The notes below the pieces were generated by a model, which was not told the origin of the DNA, made no database searches, and saw nothing but the letters and a program-made list of their open reading frames with translations. Position numbers and translations under genes: made by a program. From Branchiostoma floridae (Eukaryota; Chordata; Leptocardii; Amphioxiformes; Branchiostomatidae), in contig NC_049980.1 of the NCBI RefSeq assembly GCF_000003815.2, forward strand, positions 34,721,991 to 34,785,990: DNA of 64,000 nt, in the 5' to 3' direction. Shown here one piece after another: positions 11,901-24,304 of the stretch (the stretch's first letter is position 1; every line of letters starts with the position of its first letter).

Positions 11901-12997
11901 AGGATTAAAACGTTCTACCTGCTCTGGAGACGTACAAAGCGTTGGGTATGCTCGCAGCGGCGTCTGCAATGGACTGCCAATCAGTCTGCGGCTGCTGCAC
12001 GGGTGTGGTGCCTGGAGGAAAATTACACAATCAAAATGGTGCCGTCGATATGCATTTTCTTATTCACATATATTTTGTGAGTATCAGCAAAAAGCACAAT
12101 TTGCTTATAGTTATACAAAATCTTCTGCTCAAGGCTTTATATAAGTCAATATATATTTAGAAAAACAGTCGCTCACAGATTTTATGAAGTTATGATACAC
12201 CTTTTTATATAAATATTTACTAACTATTATCATATAATCTTATTAGAAAAAAAACTAAAATAAGTCTGCGCCAAATGAACACTACTCTGCTCGTACTGTA
12301 CATTTCACCATACAAAATTCTTCAGGCTCAACTTGTTTGTAGTCGAGACCAGTTTGGAAACGTTGGGGGTGGGGAATATACGTTTGAGAGGAAAACATCA
12401 TCGTCGTGGTTACCTGAATTTGCATCATATTACTGTAACAACATTTTATCTTATGTATGCTTCATCTTGAGCAGCGATATTGGGTTCCAGACTGATTGTT
12501 TTCAGTTGTTTTCAAACTGGTTGTTTTAAGTTTTAACTAATTTTACCTATAAGTGCGGTCTTTAACGTATCGACTTTTGACGACCGAGGACTAAGTTAAA
12601 GTCTGATACTCCCCATGTACGGGGCTTTATTTCACCATCCGAAATGTTGGATGCAACCCCTCATTACGCCATGCCCCAATCGGGGTTCGCACTTGATCCT
12701 TATGCTCAGGTAGTGGGATCATTGACCACTTGGGTCCCAACGGAAATGAAATAGCTATCGTCATAAAATCCAAGCTCCACGACTCGGCTAGATGCTATTT
12801 CGAAAAGATTTTTTTTTAAATGAAAATACACCAAATGTTACACCAAGCAATGCACTGGGTAATTTGAATCATTATATTTCTCACAATATAGATTAATATA
12901 TAAACATTGGCCTCTGACATGTGTAGAAAGAACATATTTAAAAAAAACCGTATCTACCTGTGTCACCAGTCCGTGGCTGCTGCTGCCCTCCCGGCAT
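8913..12997 (-). CDS. Type II transmembrane C-type lectin, gene 1 (longest neck)
   Basis: Five exons on the minus strand: 12958-12997 (start, MPGGQQQPRTGDT), 11919-12011 (tail), 11459-11604 (transmembrane), 9765-11304 (neck), 8913-9310 (lectin domain and stop). Lengths sum to 2217 nt, giving 738 residues with matching phases (1, 1, 0, 1). The tail contains NALY. A basic RSHR precedes a membrane helix at about 67-88 with a short cytoplasmic N-terminus, as in type II receptors. The neck (about 94-606) is a run of 14- and 17-residue coiled-coil repeats, including two with a MCQLP motif. The C-terminal domain has six cysteines (long form), FWIGL, a QPD galactose-type motif, GREDC and KWFD (in place of WND). 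The organisation recalls CLEC4F/DC-SIGN-like receptors; a cell-surface glycan receptor is inferred. Orthology to a vertebrate gene is not claimed. Confidence 0.87.
12661..12760 (-). repeat. Possible tRNA-derived SINE remnant conserved in every unit
   Basis: Read on the minus strand, this block has AAGTGGTCAATGATCC (box-A-like) and, about 40 bases on, AAGTGCGAACCCCG (box-B-like). The same block lies between the tail and start exons of every lectin gene, near 20245-20345, 29990-30090, 38490-38590, 46015-46115 and 55705-55805. It therefore predates the array amplification. The match to polymerase III boxes is weak. Confidence 0.35.
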
Positions 12998-14273
12998 GGT
13001 GCGACTTGTCCGGTTCCTGCACAGCACAAATACACGCCCTGCGTCAGGCGGGGGCCGAAACACAATGACGACATAAAATGTAAAAATGAAGAAATTAAAA
13101 TAACTGATGAAAAGTCGTACGTGGGTGGCAAACATAAACGTTTTCCAGTCGAGACAAATCAAATAAACACGCCATCGCTTTTCTTTGTTTGTTTGTTTGT
13201 TACATATTGAAAGAGAGGCATCGAAAACAACATTTCAATACATTCTATTTTTCATCATGTTTTTCTCATACTTTCTTGCGTGCCATAATACCGCCACTTA
13301 AAAAAAAAATTATGGAGACTTTATCAAGATTTTCTTGAACACCTAAATATCTGAAGTGTATATACCTCAGCATTACTCATGTTGCATCGGTACATCTCTT
13401 TAAATCAATTCACGTTATTTTATTATTTTAATCATGTGGTGATATTATGGAATCGGTTGGAATTATGAGGGTTAATATTGAATCCATTGATATGCACCCA
13501 TAAAAGAAAAAACAATTTTCATTATTGTTTCTTCGTCTAAAATTTTCCGTGTCCGTCACACAACACGAAGTCTCTCAACACAAGGAAGAGTTTTGTGTTA
13601 ACGTGCATACATTTAGAGATTTTCTGCAACACATTTTCATTTGAGGCAACACCCTATATGGTAAACCAAGCTGTGCTGCAGTATTGCTAAGAGTTGTCAG
13701 GGGGCGTTATTTACAGGAGCCAGATTTACACATGTCAGAATGTCAGGGTCGACAAGGAGACTGAATTGTTGTATGAATGTATTTGTAAACTGCTTGGGAA
13801 TAACTCGCAAATAAACGAATTCGATCCATGCATCTGGTCTCGAACCAAAGTTTCTTTTACGATTTCGGAGGTTGGCGGCCAGCCTCAGGCCGAAGGGCTA
13901 CAGTTCCGGTAGTAAACGTAGGACGCGAAACTTAATCAATATGGTGGATAGCCGTTTACCAATTTTCCGATAAACCTATTGGTATATCTGTCTGTTGCCT
14001 CTTTATTTTGGGTAGAATATGTAGTAAAATTTCAATTCAGGACCCGAAAACTATCATTTTTTTTTAAACTTTTTCATGCATCTTTATTCTTCATCTGTCA
14101 GATTAACTATAGAAATGTAGGAATAAGTATACCATATTATGTTATATTGTTCTATATCATATATTATTTAATTTATAAGAATAATAATTATTGGTTCAAT
14201 CCACGAACACTGAAATACATTGCATCGTCTTATACACAGTAGAAGACGCCGAATCGCTAACCAATCAATCATT

Positions 14274-14480
14274 TCATATCATATCATGTCAGATGATAGA
14301 ATATCATATATCATATCATATCATAAAATGTCATGTCAGATGATGTAATATCATATATCATATATCATAAAATGTCATGTCAGATGATATTATATCATAT
14401 TCCTATTTTTGCTCTCCTGGCATGGCGCGACTTGTCAGGTTTTGTCGGCGTCCGAAACGCAAAGAAATTAGAAACCAAAG
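14274..14480. repeat. 47-bp satellite (about 3 copies) abutting a relic first exon
   Basis: Shortest satellite block of the array. The relic start exon (minus strand, about 14400-14480) reads TSRHARR/MPGEQK-type sequence homologous to the true start exon 1.4 kb away and ends in an in-frame TAG as it enters the satellite. Confidence 0.78.
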
Positions 14481-14799
14481 ATGAAAGGAAATCATATTGA
14501 GTGAGTAGCAAACAGTTCACGTTTTCCAGTCGAGACAAATCATACAGACACGTAATCGTTTTGGTTTGTTTGATACATATTGTAAGAGAGGTATCGAAAA
14601 CAATCTTCAAAGACATGTCACGTTTTTGATCATGTTTGGAAAACAACAAGAATTATTGAATAAATTTATGTATAGGTATGCACCCAGAGGCACCCATTCT
14701 TTCTTTCTTTCCTTTTTTTCTTTTTGTTTGTTTGTTAACAGATCGAGTGTTGAATACAGAGTAAAGAGACACTTTTTACACAGTCACAGCTTTAGTTCC

Positions 14800-14840
14800 G
14801 CCGACCTTTGAGTGACCGTCTGTCACCTTCATCAGGGCTG
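14800..14840 (-). other. Conserved CTGATGA-hairpin motif (pseudo-hammerhead-like)
   Basis: On the minus strand the sequence is CCTGATGAAGGTGAC, a five-base loop AGACG, GTCACT, then CAAAGGTC. The arms GGTGAC/GTCACC pair almost perfectly. Equivalent motifs lie near 7003-7034, 22862-22896, 32397-32430, 41050-41082, 48470-48502 and 58530-58563. The order CTGATGA, stem, (C)AAA, GGTC resembles a hammerhead ribozyme core, but C replaces the essential G of GAAA and an extra A precedes the stem, so activity is not expected. A decayed retroelement tail is the likelier origin. Confidence 0.3.
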
Positions 14841-15991
14841 ACTGGTTCACCCTCAAAACGCGAGTGTGGGAATGAAAACGATTTTAGCCAAAAAAGGTGT
14901 CTTCATTATGAAATCAAAGTTGTCAGGAAAGTTGAACAAATGACCAAACATACAGTGTGTGCTGTACCAAACAATATTTATTTTTACTTGTGTTTTTTTA
15001 CATATTTTTTCTTTGGAACTAACGTTGGCCTTCTGTGACCTTAATATCCGTTTTCTAATATTATTTTTAAAAGTCTACGTCATTTATTTTTGCAGCTACT
15101 TTGTGAAATTTACAATATGGTTGAAAACTGTTTCTGGAAACGACCGAAAATTGATACGCGCGCAGATGTCATCCATGTAATCAAATTACCATGGCCTAAC
15201 TTCTGTCTATTTTTTTAGATTTCTTTGTTTTGTATCAATTCATCCTGGTGACAGTTAAGTTACTCATTTAGTTATGGGACTGATTTTTAAGGAAACCCAA
15301 CATAGGACACAAAAACAAATGAATAACAATGATATGAAACTTACAATTAATACAAGTAACTTTACATGTAAATAACAATCAATTCACAAATACATCTGTT
15401 TGAAAAATGGTCACTTTAGAGAATAAGCAATAAATTATAACAAAAGAAATCGTAATTCTGATATATGACACTATATAAACAAACTAACCAGACATATTCA
15501 AATCAATATTCCAGGCGTCCGTTCGGCGTTTTGTAAGATCACACCAAAACAGGACATGTACTTGATATGGCCAAGCAAGGAGCATTTCCCTTTCTAGAAT
15601 GTTCTTCACGTAAAAGTACTAATAATATTTCATGCGGAAAGATCTTCACATTCTCTCTATATGAAAACTGGTGCGTGACTAATATTGTACAGTACACATC
15701 ACTTTGGTACTTTCTATACATTCACTCCTTTGTATTAGTTTCCTATTCGAAAAAGCCATCACAATCTTTGAAAAACAAGGTGCTACTTGGGCCGTTCCTA
15801 CAGTTCCAGGATTGTATAGGGCACATCACGTCCATGCCCATCTATTACTGCGTCGTTACTTTCTATACATCCATCCCTTTGTATAAGTTTCCTTCTCCGG
15901 AAAGATATAACAATGTTTGAAGCGCAAGGCACTACTTGGGCATATTACCATTCCTATAATTCTAGGATTTACATCTTGCTAGTTTGTTTTA

Positions 15992-16497
15992 CTGCGGAGA
16001 GCCGCTGTACAGCCTCAGTCAGATGCAGGTCCTATCTGGAACTGTTGCTATGAGTCCAGGTACTACGGTCCGCTGGTCAGTTTTAGGCCACCAAGGCATT
16101 TCCCTTTCTAGAATGTTCTTCATGTAAAAGAACTAATAATAGTTCATGAGGAATGATCTGTACATTCTCTACCATGGGGAGTGACTACCATTGTACAGTA
16201 GATGATTCATCACTTTGGTGCCCATTTGTTAGTGCTTCATTACATTCTATACATTCAGTCCTTTGTATTAGTTTCCCACTCCACAAAGCCAGAACGGTGT
16301 TTAAAAAACAAGGTCCTACTTGGGTACATTCCCATTCCTATAGTTCCAGGAGTTACTTCTTACTGGCTAGTTTTACTGCGAAGAGCCGCTGTACAGCCTC
16401 AGACAGATGCAGTTCCTATCTGGAACTGTTGCTATGAGTCCAGGTACTACGGTCAGCTGGTCAGTTTTCCAGCGGATGGCCGGATAGCCGCTGTACA
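15992..16497. repeat. 102-bp minisatellite, one partial and one complete copy (downstream of gene 2)
   Basis: One partial copy at 15992-16085 breaks off into the GGCCACCAAGGCATTTCC block. A second, complete copy is at 16381-16497. They are separated by about 300 bp of the duplicated downstream block. This split arrangement is unique among the six genes and suggests recombination within the repeat. Confidence 0.7.
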
Positions 16498-16874
16498 GGT
16501 GTGGTGAGACTTCCACCTGTCACCTATGGACGTCCTGAATAAAATGTAATAAATAGCAGGAGTCAGATGTGGAGTGATGTGTTTTAGCATGATGATTTAA
16601 CAAATGTTGAGAAGCATATGTTGTTACTGTTTTCACTATGCTACGTTTGTTACTTTCCTTCCAAATAACCCTTTAAAGTTATACATCATTACAAAGCTTA
16701 AGGTCTCTATGTTCAAAAATGTAGCTTAGGGAAAACAGTACCCCTACTTTAGGATCAAAAAGGAATGGGGAAAATGTATAGTGAAAATTTACCAGCACCA
16801 CAAGGGTTTTACATGTCTAGTGTGGTGCAAAATATAATAATAAGCGGGATATGCATGTTTGCCAGACAAGGTTT

Positions 16875-19800
16875 TCAGGAAATGGTACGGTTATAAGAAG
16901 TACCTGGAACAGCCTGGCATATGAAGCGGAAAAGCCGGTAGCATGAGCCGTTGAACCATTTGTCGCAGTAAACAACGCAATCTTGGTTGCCCCCATTTTT
17001 GTCCGGTTGTCCCGGAGCCCAGGAGCTGTACGTCCCAAGTGCAGAACCATCCACCCACTCAAAGCTTCCCTCTTTGTGATGATCGTGCAGGCCGATCCAG
17101 AAGGCACCACCACGGCTCACGGACTTGTACAAGGAGATCAGGAAGGCGTTGGTCTCAGCGTCTCGGGGCATGGCGAGGGTGCCGCCGTCTTCACGACAGG
17201 CCATGACCGCTCTGCTGAAGGTCTTCTGTGTGTCGAAGGCCTTGTAGCAGATTCCACGGAACAATGCGTAACCACTAGGACAGGATACTGGAAAACATTT
17301 TGAATTGACAACAGGCTAAGATGGAATAGTTATATTACAGATCACAAAGCAGCACACACAAAGGAAGGAAACGGTGTTTCACACCCTGAATTATTGTAGT
17401 TTGTTACAATTTACCAATCAATTAAAACATTCTACAAACAAATTATGTACAGCTAGAAAGGCCAACATTTGCTCGTGAGCAAATACAGCATATTTCAATC
17501 CAGCCCAATGCAAAAATATATTCCTTTGGGCATATGTCCAAGGCACCTCCGTACCAACTTTCAGATCATTAGGTTGTGATACCATAGCACAGGGGCCCCA
17601 ATTATACATTTATGGTCTAAAGATGACAAAAAAAACTTAATTTAAAAAGTATTTACTCAAGCCGCCTCATGACAAATTTCAGATCATTTGGTCCAAAAAT
17701 GAAAAAAAAGTTGAAACCATTTGAAGATTTGACATCAGAAGGAGAAGCCGAAGGAGAATAAGAGACATGACAAAAGACAATATATTTCCCTCAATACCTT
17801 AGTATGGTGTGAAATATAACAACTGCAAACCCAACTTACCTGGTGTCTTGTTCATCTCGTGAGGAAGCTGCTCCGAAGTAGTGGTTCGGCTTCGCTCTTT
17901 ATCCAGGTCGCGCTTCAAGGCGTCAACAGTGGTGGACAGTCGGCGTATATCGTCTTGGTTGCGCTTCAAGGTGTCAACAGTGGTGGACATTTTGTCTTGG
18001 TCACGTTTCAAGGCGTCCACAGTGGCGGACAGTTGGCGTATGTCGTCTTGGCCGTGCTTCAAGGCGTTAACAGTGGCGGACATGTTGTCTTGATCACGTT
18101 TCAATGTGTCAACAGTGGTGGACATTCGGCGCATGTCGGCTTGGTCGTGTTTGAAGGCGTCAACAGTAGCGGACAGCTGGCGTATGTCGTCTTGGTCACG
18201 CTTTAAGGCGTTAACTGTGGTGGACACGTTGTCTTGTCCGTGCTTCAAGGCGTCGACAGTGGCGGACATATCGTCTTGGTCGCGTTTCAAGGCGTCAAAA
18301 GCGGTGGACAGTCGACGCATGTCGTCTTCGTCGCGCTTTAAGGCGTCCACAGTGGCGGTGAGGTCGTCTAGGTCACCCACCAAGGCGTCAACAGTGGCGG
18401 ACACGTCGTCTTGGTCACGCTTCAAGGCGTCGACAGTGGCGGGCAGTTGGCACATGTCGTCTTGGTCGCGCTTCGAGGCGTCAAAAGTGGTGGACATGTT
18501 GTCTTGATCACGTTTCAATGTGTCAAAAGTAGTGGACAGTTGGCGCATGTCGTCTTGGTCGTGCTTCAAGGCGTCAACAGTAGCGGACAGCTGACGTATG
18601 TCGTCCTGGTCCACCCTTTAAGGCGTTAACTGTGGTGGNNNNNNNNNNNNNNNNNNNNNNNNNNNNNNNNNNNNNNNNNNNNNNNNNNNNNNNNNNNNNN
18701 NNNNNNNNNNNNNNNNNNNNNNNNNNNNNNNNNNNNNNNNNNNNNNNNNNNNNNNNNNNNTCAACAGTAGCGGACAGTCGGCGCATGTCGTCTTGGTCAC
18801 GCTTCAAGGCGTCAACAGTAGCGGACAGTCGGCGCATGTCGTCTTGGTCCCGCTTGAAGACGTTAACAGTGGTGGACAGTTGAGATATCTCCTGCAAACG
18901 TATCAACATACGACAGAATACCAAAAGTATAGAAAAACTAGATGAATAAGCAGAAATTTCTAGCTTGATAGACTCAATAAACAAAGCAGAACCAGTGTAA
19001 GTAAAATTGATATACAACAGGCTCTGTTGTAGAGGGGTGTTTACCTCTTTATTGATGAACGTCAGAGGGGCCAGTCCAACAGCAACCATACTAAGCAGCA
19101 GGGCAATACAGGCTGTGATGCAGCTGCGGTGGGAGCGGATAAAGGTACAGAAGGCACCGTGGCGACTTGCTTCGTCCGAATGCGCGCGGTCTGTTAGAGT
19201 ACACGAGAGTTTAAAGCAAGGAATTATTTTTCAAACGTTAAACAACAATTTACAACACATTTGTGACTGGTGTAGGCTGTCGTAAGATTTTGATGTCGTG
19301 GAATTTTGTGCAAGCGGTCTATGACAGAACCAACCGCCGACAAAAATCTAAGACAGCCATTTCCGTAACATGACCCGCACGACTATATCAGGAATGCAAT
19401 TATTTTATGATCGGACAGCAATCGTGCGACGAATCTGAACAGACACAGCAATGCAAGAATAGGACAGGAGCAGGACAAAACCTGTAGGATTAAAACGTTC
19501 TACCTGCTCTGGAGACGTACAAAGCGTTGGGTATGCTCGCAGCGGCGTCTGCAATGGACTGCCAATCAGTCTGCGGCTGCTGCACGGGTGTGGTGCCTGG
19601 AGGAAAATTACACAATTAAAATGGTGCCGTCGATATGCATTTTCTTATTCACATATATTTTGTGAGTATCAGCAAAAAGCACAATTTGCTTATAGTTATA
19701 CAAAATCTTCTGCTCAAGGCTTTATATAAGTCAATATATATTTAGAAAAACAGTCGCTCACAGATTTTATGAAGTTATGATACACCTTTTTATATAAATA

Positions 19801-20584
19801 TTTACTAACTATTATCATATAATCTTATTAGAAAAAAAACTAAAATAAGTCTGCGCCAAATGAACACTACTCTGCTCGTACTGTACATTTCACCATAGAA
19901 AATTCTTCAGGCTCAACTTGTTTGTAGTAGAGACAAGTTTGGAAACGTTGGGGGTGGGGGAAATATACGTTTGAGGGGAAAACATCATCGTCGTGGTTAC
20001 CTGAATTTGCATCATATTACTGTAACAACATTTTATCTTATGTATGCTTCATCTTGAGCAGCGATATTGGGTTCCAGACTGATTGTTTTCAGTTGTTTTC
20101 AAACTGGTTGTTTTAAGTTTTAAATAATTTTACCTATAAGTGCGGTCTTTAACGTATCGACTTTTGACGACCGAGGACTAAGTTAAAGTCTGATACTCCC
20201 CATGTACGGGGCTATATTTCACCATCCGAAATGTTGGATGCAACCCCTCATTACGCCATGCCCCAATCGGGGTTCGCACTTGATCCTTATGCTCAGGTAG
20301 TGGGATCATTGACCACTTGGGTCCCAACGGAAATGAAATAGCTATCGTCATAAAATCCAAGCTCCACGACTCGGCTAGATGCTATTTGGAAAAGATTTTT
20401 TTTTAAATGAAAATACACCAAATGTTACACCAAGCAATGCACTGGGTAATTTGAATCATTATATTTCTCACAATATAGATTAATATATAAACATTGGCCT
20501 CTGACATGTGTAGAAAGAAGATATTTAAAAAAAACCGTATCTACCTGTGTCACCAGTCCGTGGCTGCTGCTGCCCTCCCGGCAT
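16875..20584 (-). CDS. Type II transmembrane C-type lectin, gene 2 (gap and frameshift in neck)
   Basis: Exons: 20545-20584 (start), 19504-19596 (tail), 19045-19190 (transmembrane), 17840-18891 (neck, containing 122 N at 18639-18760) and 16875-17287 (lectin domain, ending NRTIS then stop). Splice phases match gene 1. Just beside the gap, near 18611-18616, one extra base (GGTCCACCC versus GGTCACGC in other repeats) shifts the frame; position and context favour a sequencing or assembly error. The lectin domain has FWIGL and QPD, but the distal calcium-site residues read GNQDC and KWFN, so both the acidic residue before the cysteine and the WND motif are altered. One tail exon only (NALY type). 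Neck length is unknown because of the gap. Confidence 0.8.
18639..18760. other. 122-N assembly gap inside the neck exon of gene 2
   Basis: The gap interrupts near-identical coiled-coil repeats, a classic place for assembly collapse. The true repeat number may differ from the gap size. Confidence 0.95.
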
Positions 20585-21871
20585 GGTGCGACTTGTCCGG
20601 TTCCTGCACAGCACAAATACACGCCCTGCGTCAGGCGGGGGCCGAAACACAATGACGACATAAAATGTAAAAATGAAGAAATTAAAATTACTGATGAAAA
20701 GTCGTACGTGGGTGGCAAACATAAACGTTTTCCAGTCGAGACAAATCAAATAAACACGCCATCGCTTTTCTTTGTTTGTTTGTTTGTTACATATTGAAAG
20801 AGAGGCATCGAAAACAACATTTCAATACATTCTATTTTTCATCATGTTTTTCTCATACTTTCTTGCGTGCCATAATACCGCCACTTAAAAAAAAAATTTA
20901 TGGAGACTTTATCAAGATTTTCTTGAACACCTAAATATCTGAAGTGTATATACCTCAGCATTACTCATGTTGCATCGGTACATCTCTTTAAATCAATTCA
21001 CGTTATTGTATTATTTTAATCATGTGGTGATATTATGGAATCGGTTGGAATTATGAGGGTTAATATTGAATCCATTGATATGCACCCATAAAAGAAAAAA
21101 CAATTTTCATTATTGTTTCTTCGTCTGAAATTTTTCGTGTTCGTCGCACAACACGAAGTCTCTCAACACAAGGAAGAGCTTTGTGTTAACGTGCATACAT
21201 TTAGAGATTTTCTGCAACACATTTTCATTTGAGGCAACACCCTATATGGCAAACCATGCTGTGCTGCAGTATTGCTGAGAGTTGTCAGGTGGCGTTATTT
21301 ACAGGAGCTAGCTTTACAAATGTCAGGGTCGACAAGGAGACTGAATTGTTGTATGGATGTTTCGGTAAACTGCTTGGGAATAACTCGTAAATAAACGAAT
21401 TCGATCCATGCATCTGGTCTCGAACCAAAGTTTCTTTTACGATTTCGGAGGTTGGCGGACAGCCTCAGGCCGAAGGGCTACAGTTCCGCTAGTAAACGTA
21501 GGACGCAAAACTTAATCAATATGGTGGAAAGCCGTTTACTGTCGACAAACCTATTTTTCGATAAACCTATTGGTATATCTGTCTGTTGCCTCTTTATTTT
21601 GGGTAGAATATGTAGTAAAATTTCAATTTAGGACCCGAAAACTATAATTTTTTAAAAACTTTTTCATGCATCTTTAGTCGTCATCTGTCAGATTAACTAT
21701 AGAAATGTAGGAATAAGTATACCATATTATGTTGTATTGTTCTACATCATATATTATTTAATTTATAAGAATAATGATTATTGGTCTTTTGGTTCAATCC
21801 ACGAACATTGAAATACATTGCAGCGTCTTATGCACAGTAGAAGACGCCGAATCGCTACCCAATCAATCATT

Positions 21872-22115
21872 TCATATCATATCATGTCAGATGATATAAT
21901 ATCATATATCATATCATATCATATCATAAAATGTCATGTCAGATGATATAATATCATATATAATATCATATCATAAATGTCATGTCAGATGATATTATAT
22001 CATATATCATATCATATCATAAAATGTCATGTAAGATGATATCATATCATATTCCTATTTTTGCTCTCCTGGCATGGCGCGACTTGTCAGGTTTTGTCGG
22101 CGTCCGAAACACAAA
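21872..22115. repeat. 47-bp satellite (about 4 copies) abutting a relic first exon
   Basis: Same monomer as elsewhere, with one GTAAGATGAT variant. The relic exon on the minus strand (about 22055-22115) encodes TSRAMPGEQK then stop. Confidence 0.78.
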
Positions 22116-22322
22116 GAAATTAGAAACCAAAGATGAAAGGAAATCATATTGAGTGAGTAGCAAACAGCGCACGTTTTCCATTCGAGACAAATCATACAGA
22201 CACGTAATCGTTTGGTTTGTTTGATACATGTTGTAAGAGAGGTATCGAAAACAATCTTCAAAGAAATGTCACGTTTTTGATCATTTTTGGAAAACAAAAA
22301 GATTTATTGAATAAATTAGTTT

Positions 22323-22739
22323 ATGTCATACCTGTGACGAGAAAACGTTCGATACGGGTGTTCCGGACCGGCTGATAACTTTCCGTACGGCCCGGGCTTA
22401 TCACACGGGCTCCATTCGAATAAATCGAGTGGGCCGAGTAAGGCACCATCGAAAGTGAGAATACCTGATTCGGACGTGGGAACATTACTGTTGCATCGCT
22501 TTTTTTTCGAGGGCAACAAATTTGTTCAACTTCTGGCGCATTTCACATCAAAACAGTGGTTTTCTCTGGTGGGTATGACATAAATAAAATACATCACGGT
22601 ATATTCCGCATCACCATCGGTCTCAGCCCTCCCGCGGGTCGGTCTCAGGCCTCCGGCCTTCGGGCGATCCGACCCGCGGTCGGGCTGACACCTTGGGCGA
22701 TACGGAATACACCGTGTTGTATTCTATATGTAACGTTAT
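22323..22739. mobile_element. Fold-back element, copy 1
   Basis: About 417 bp are inserted relative to other units, between ATAAATT and GGTATGCACC. GC-rich nested inverted repeats occupy the right half: TATTCCG / CGGAATA flanking GCGGGTCGG / CCGACCCGC. A second copy is at 58024-58404. There is no coding capacity. A MITE or fold-back transposon is inferred. Confidence 0.55.
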
Positions 22740-24304
22740 AGGTATGCACCCATAGGCACCCATTCTTTCTTTCCTTTTTTTTCTTCATTTGTTTGTTAAC
22801 AGATCGAGTGTTGAATACAGAGTAAAGAGACTCTTTTCACACAGTCACAGCTTTACTTCCGCCGACCTTTGGGTGAACGTCTGTCACCTTCATCAGGGCT
22901 GACTGGTTCACCCTCAAAACTGATGCGAGTGTGGGAATGAAAAAAAAAATTAGCCACAAAAGTTGTCTTCATTATGAAATCAAAGTTGTCAGGAAAGTTG
23001 AACAAATGACCAAACATACAGTGTGTGCTGTACCAAACAATATATTTTTATTTGTGTTTTTACATATTTTCTACTTTGGAACTAACGTTGGCCTTCCATG
23101 ACCTTAATATCCGTTTTCTGATATTCTTTTAAAATCTACGTCATTTATGTGTTCATTTTGCAGCTGCTTTTTGAAATTTACAATATGGTTGAAAACTTTT
23201 TTGGAAACGTCCGAAAATTAATACGCGCGCAGATGTCACCCATGTAATCAAATTACCATGGCCTAACTTCTGTCTAGTTTTTTTTAGATTTCTTTGTTCG
23301 TATCAATTCATCTTGGTGACAGTTAAGTTACTCCTTTAGTTATGTGACTAATTTTTAAGGAAACCCAACATGGGACACAAAAACAAATGAATAACAATGA
23401 TATGAAACTTACAATTAATACAAGTAACGTTACATGTAAATAACAATCAATTCATAAGTACATCTGTTTGATAAAGGGTCACTTAACAGAAATAAACAAA
23501 AAATTATAACAAAAGAAATCGCAATTCTACTATATGACACTATATAAACAAACCAACCAGATATATTAAAATTAATATTCTACTGGTCCGTTCAGCATTT
23601 TGCAGGAGTCGCCCCAAAACAGAAATGTGCTTGATAAGGCCACCAAGGCATTCCCCTTTCTAGAATGTTCTTCACGTAAAAGAATTAATAATAATTAATG
23701 CGGAAAGATCTGTACATTCTCTCTATATGAAAACTGGGGAGTAACATTGTATGTACAGTAAATACTCATCACTTTGGTTCCAATCTAGTACTGCTTCCTT
23801 ATAAATTTCTATACATACATTCCTTTGTATCAGTTTTCTACTCGAGAAAGCCATCACAACGGTTGAAAAACAATGAGCTACTTGGGCCAGTCCTACAATT
23901 CTAAGATTGTATGGTGCACATCACTTTGATTCTTATTTATTACTTCATTACATTCTATACATTCATTCCTTTGTATTAGTTTCCTACTCAGGAAAGTCAT
24001 AACAATCTCTGAAGCGCACCAAGGCAATCCCCTTTTTAGAATGTTCTTCACATAAAAGAACTAATAATAGATCATGAGGAAAGATTTGTACATTCTCTAC
24101 CATGGGGAGTGACTACCATTGTACAGTAGATGATTCATCACTTTGGTGCCAATTTATTGGTGCTTCATTACATTCTATACATTCATTCCTTTGTATTAGT
24201 TTCCCACTCCAGAAAGCCGGTGTTTAAAAAAACAAGGTCCTACTTGGGCACATTCCCATTCCTATAACTCCAGGATTTATTTCTTACTGGCTAGTTTTAC
24301 TGCG

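Larger units (their letters stand above)
12998..16874. other. Spacer between lectin genes 1 and 2
   Basis: It holds the putative 5' region of gene 1 (12998-13960), satellite and relic exon (14274-14500), the conserved GTTAACAGATCGAG block (about 14735-14900), AT-rich sequence and a 102-bp minisatellite remnant and copy (15992-16085, 16381-16497). No separate gene is supported. A TATA-type promoter for gene 1 could not be pinned down. Confidence 0.55.

Noticed and set aside
22556..22741. GC-rich open frame in the fold-back element
   Set aside because: Created by nested inverted repeats; not open in the second copy.
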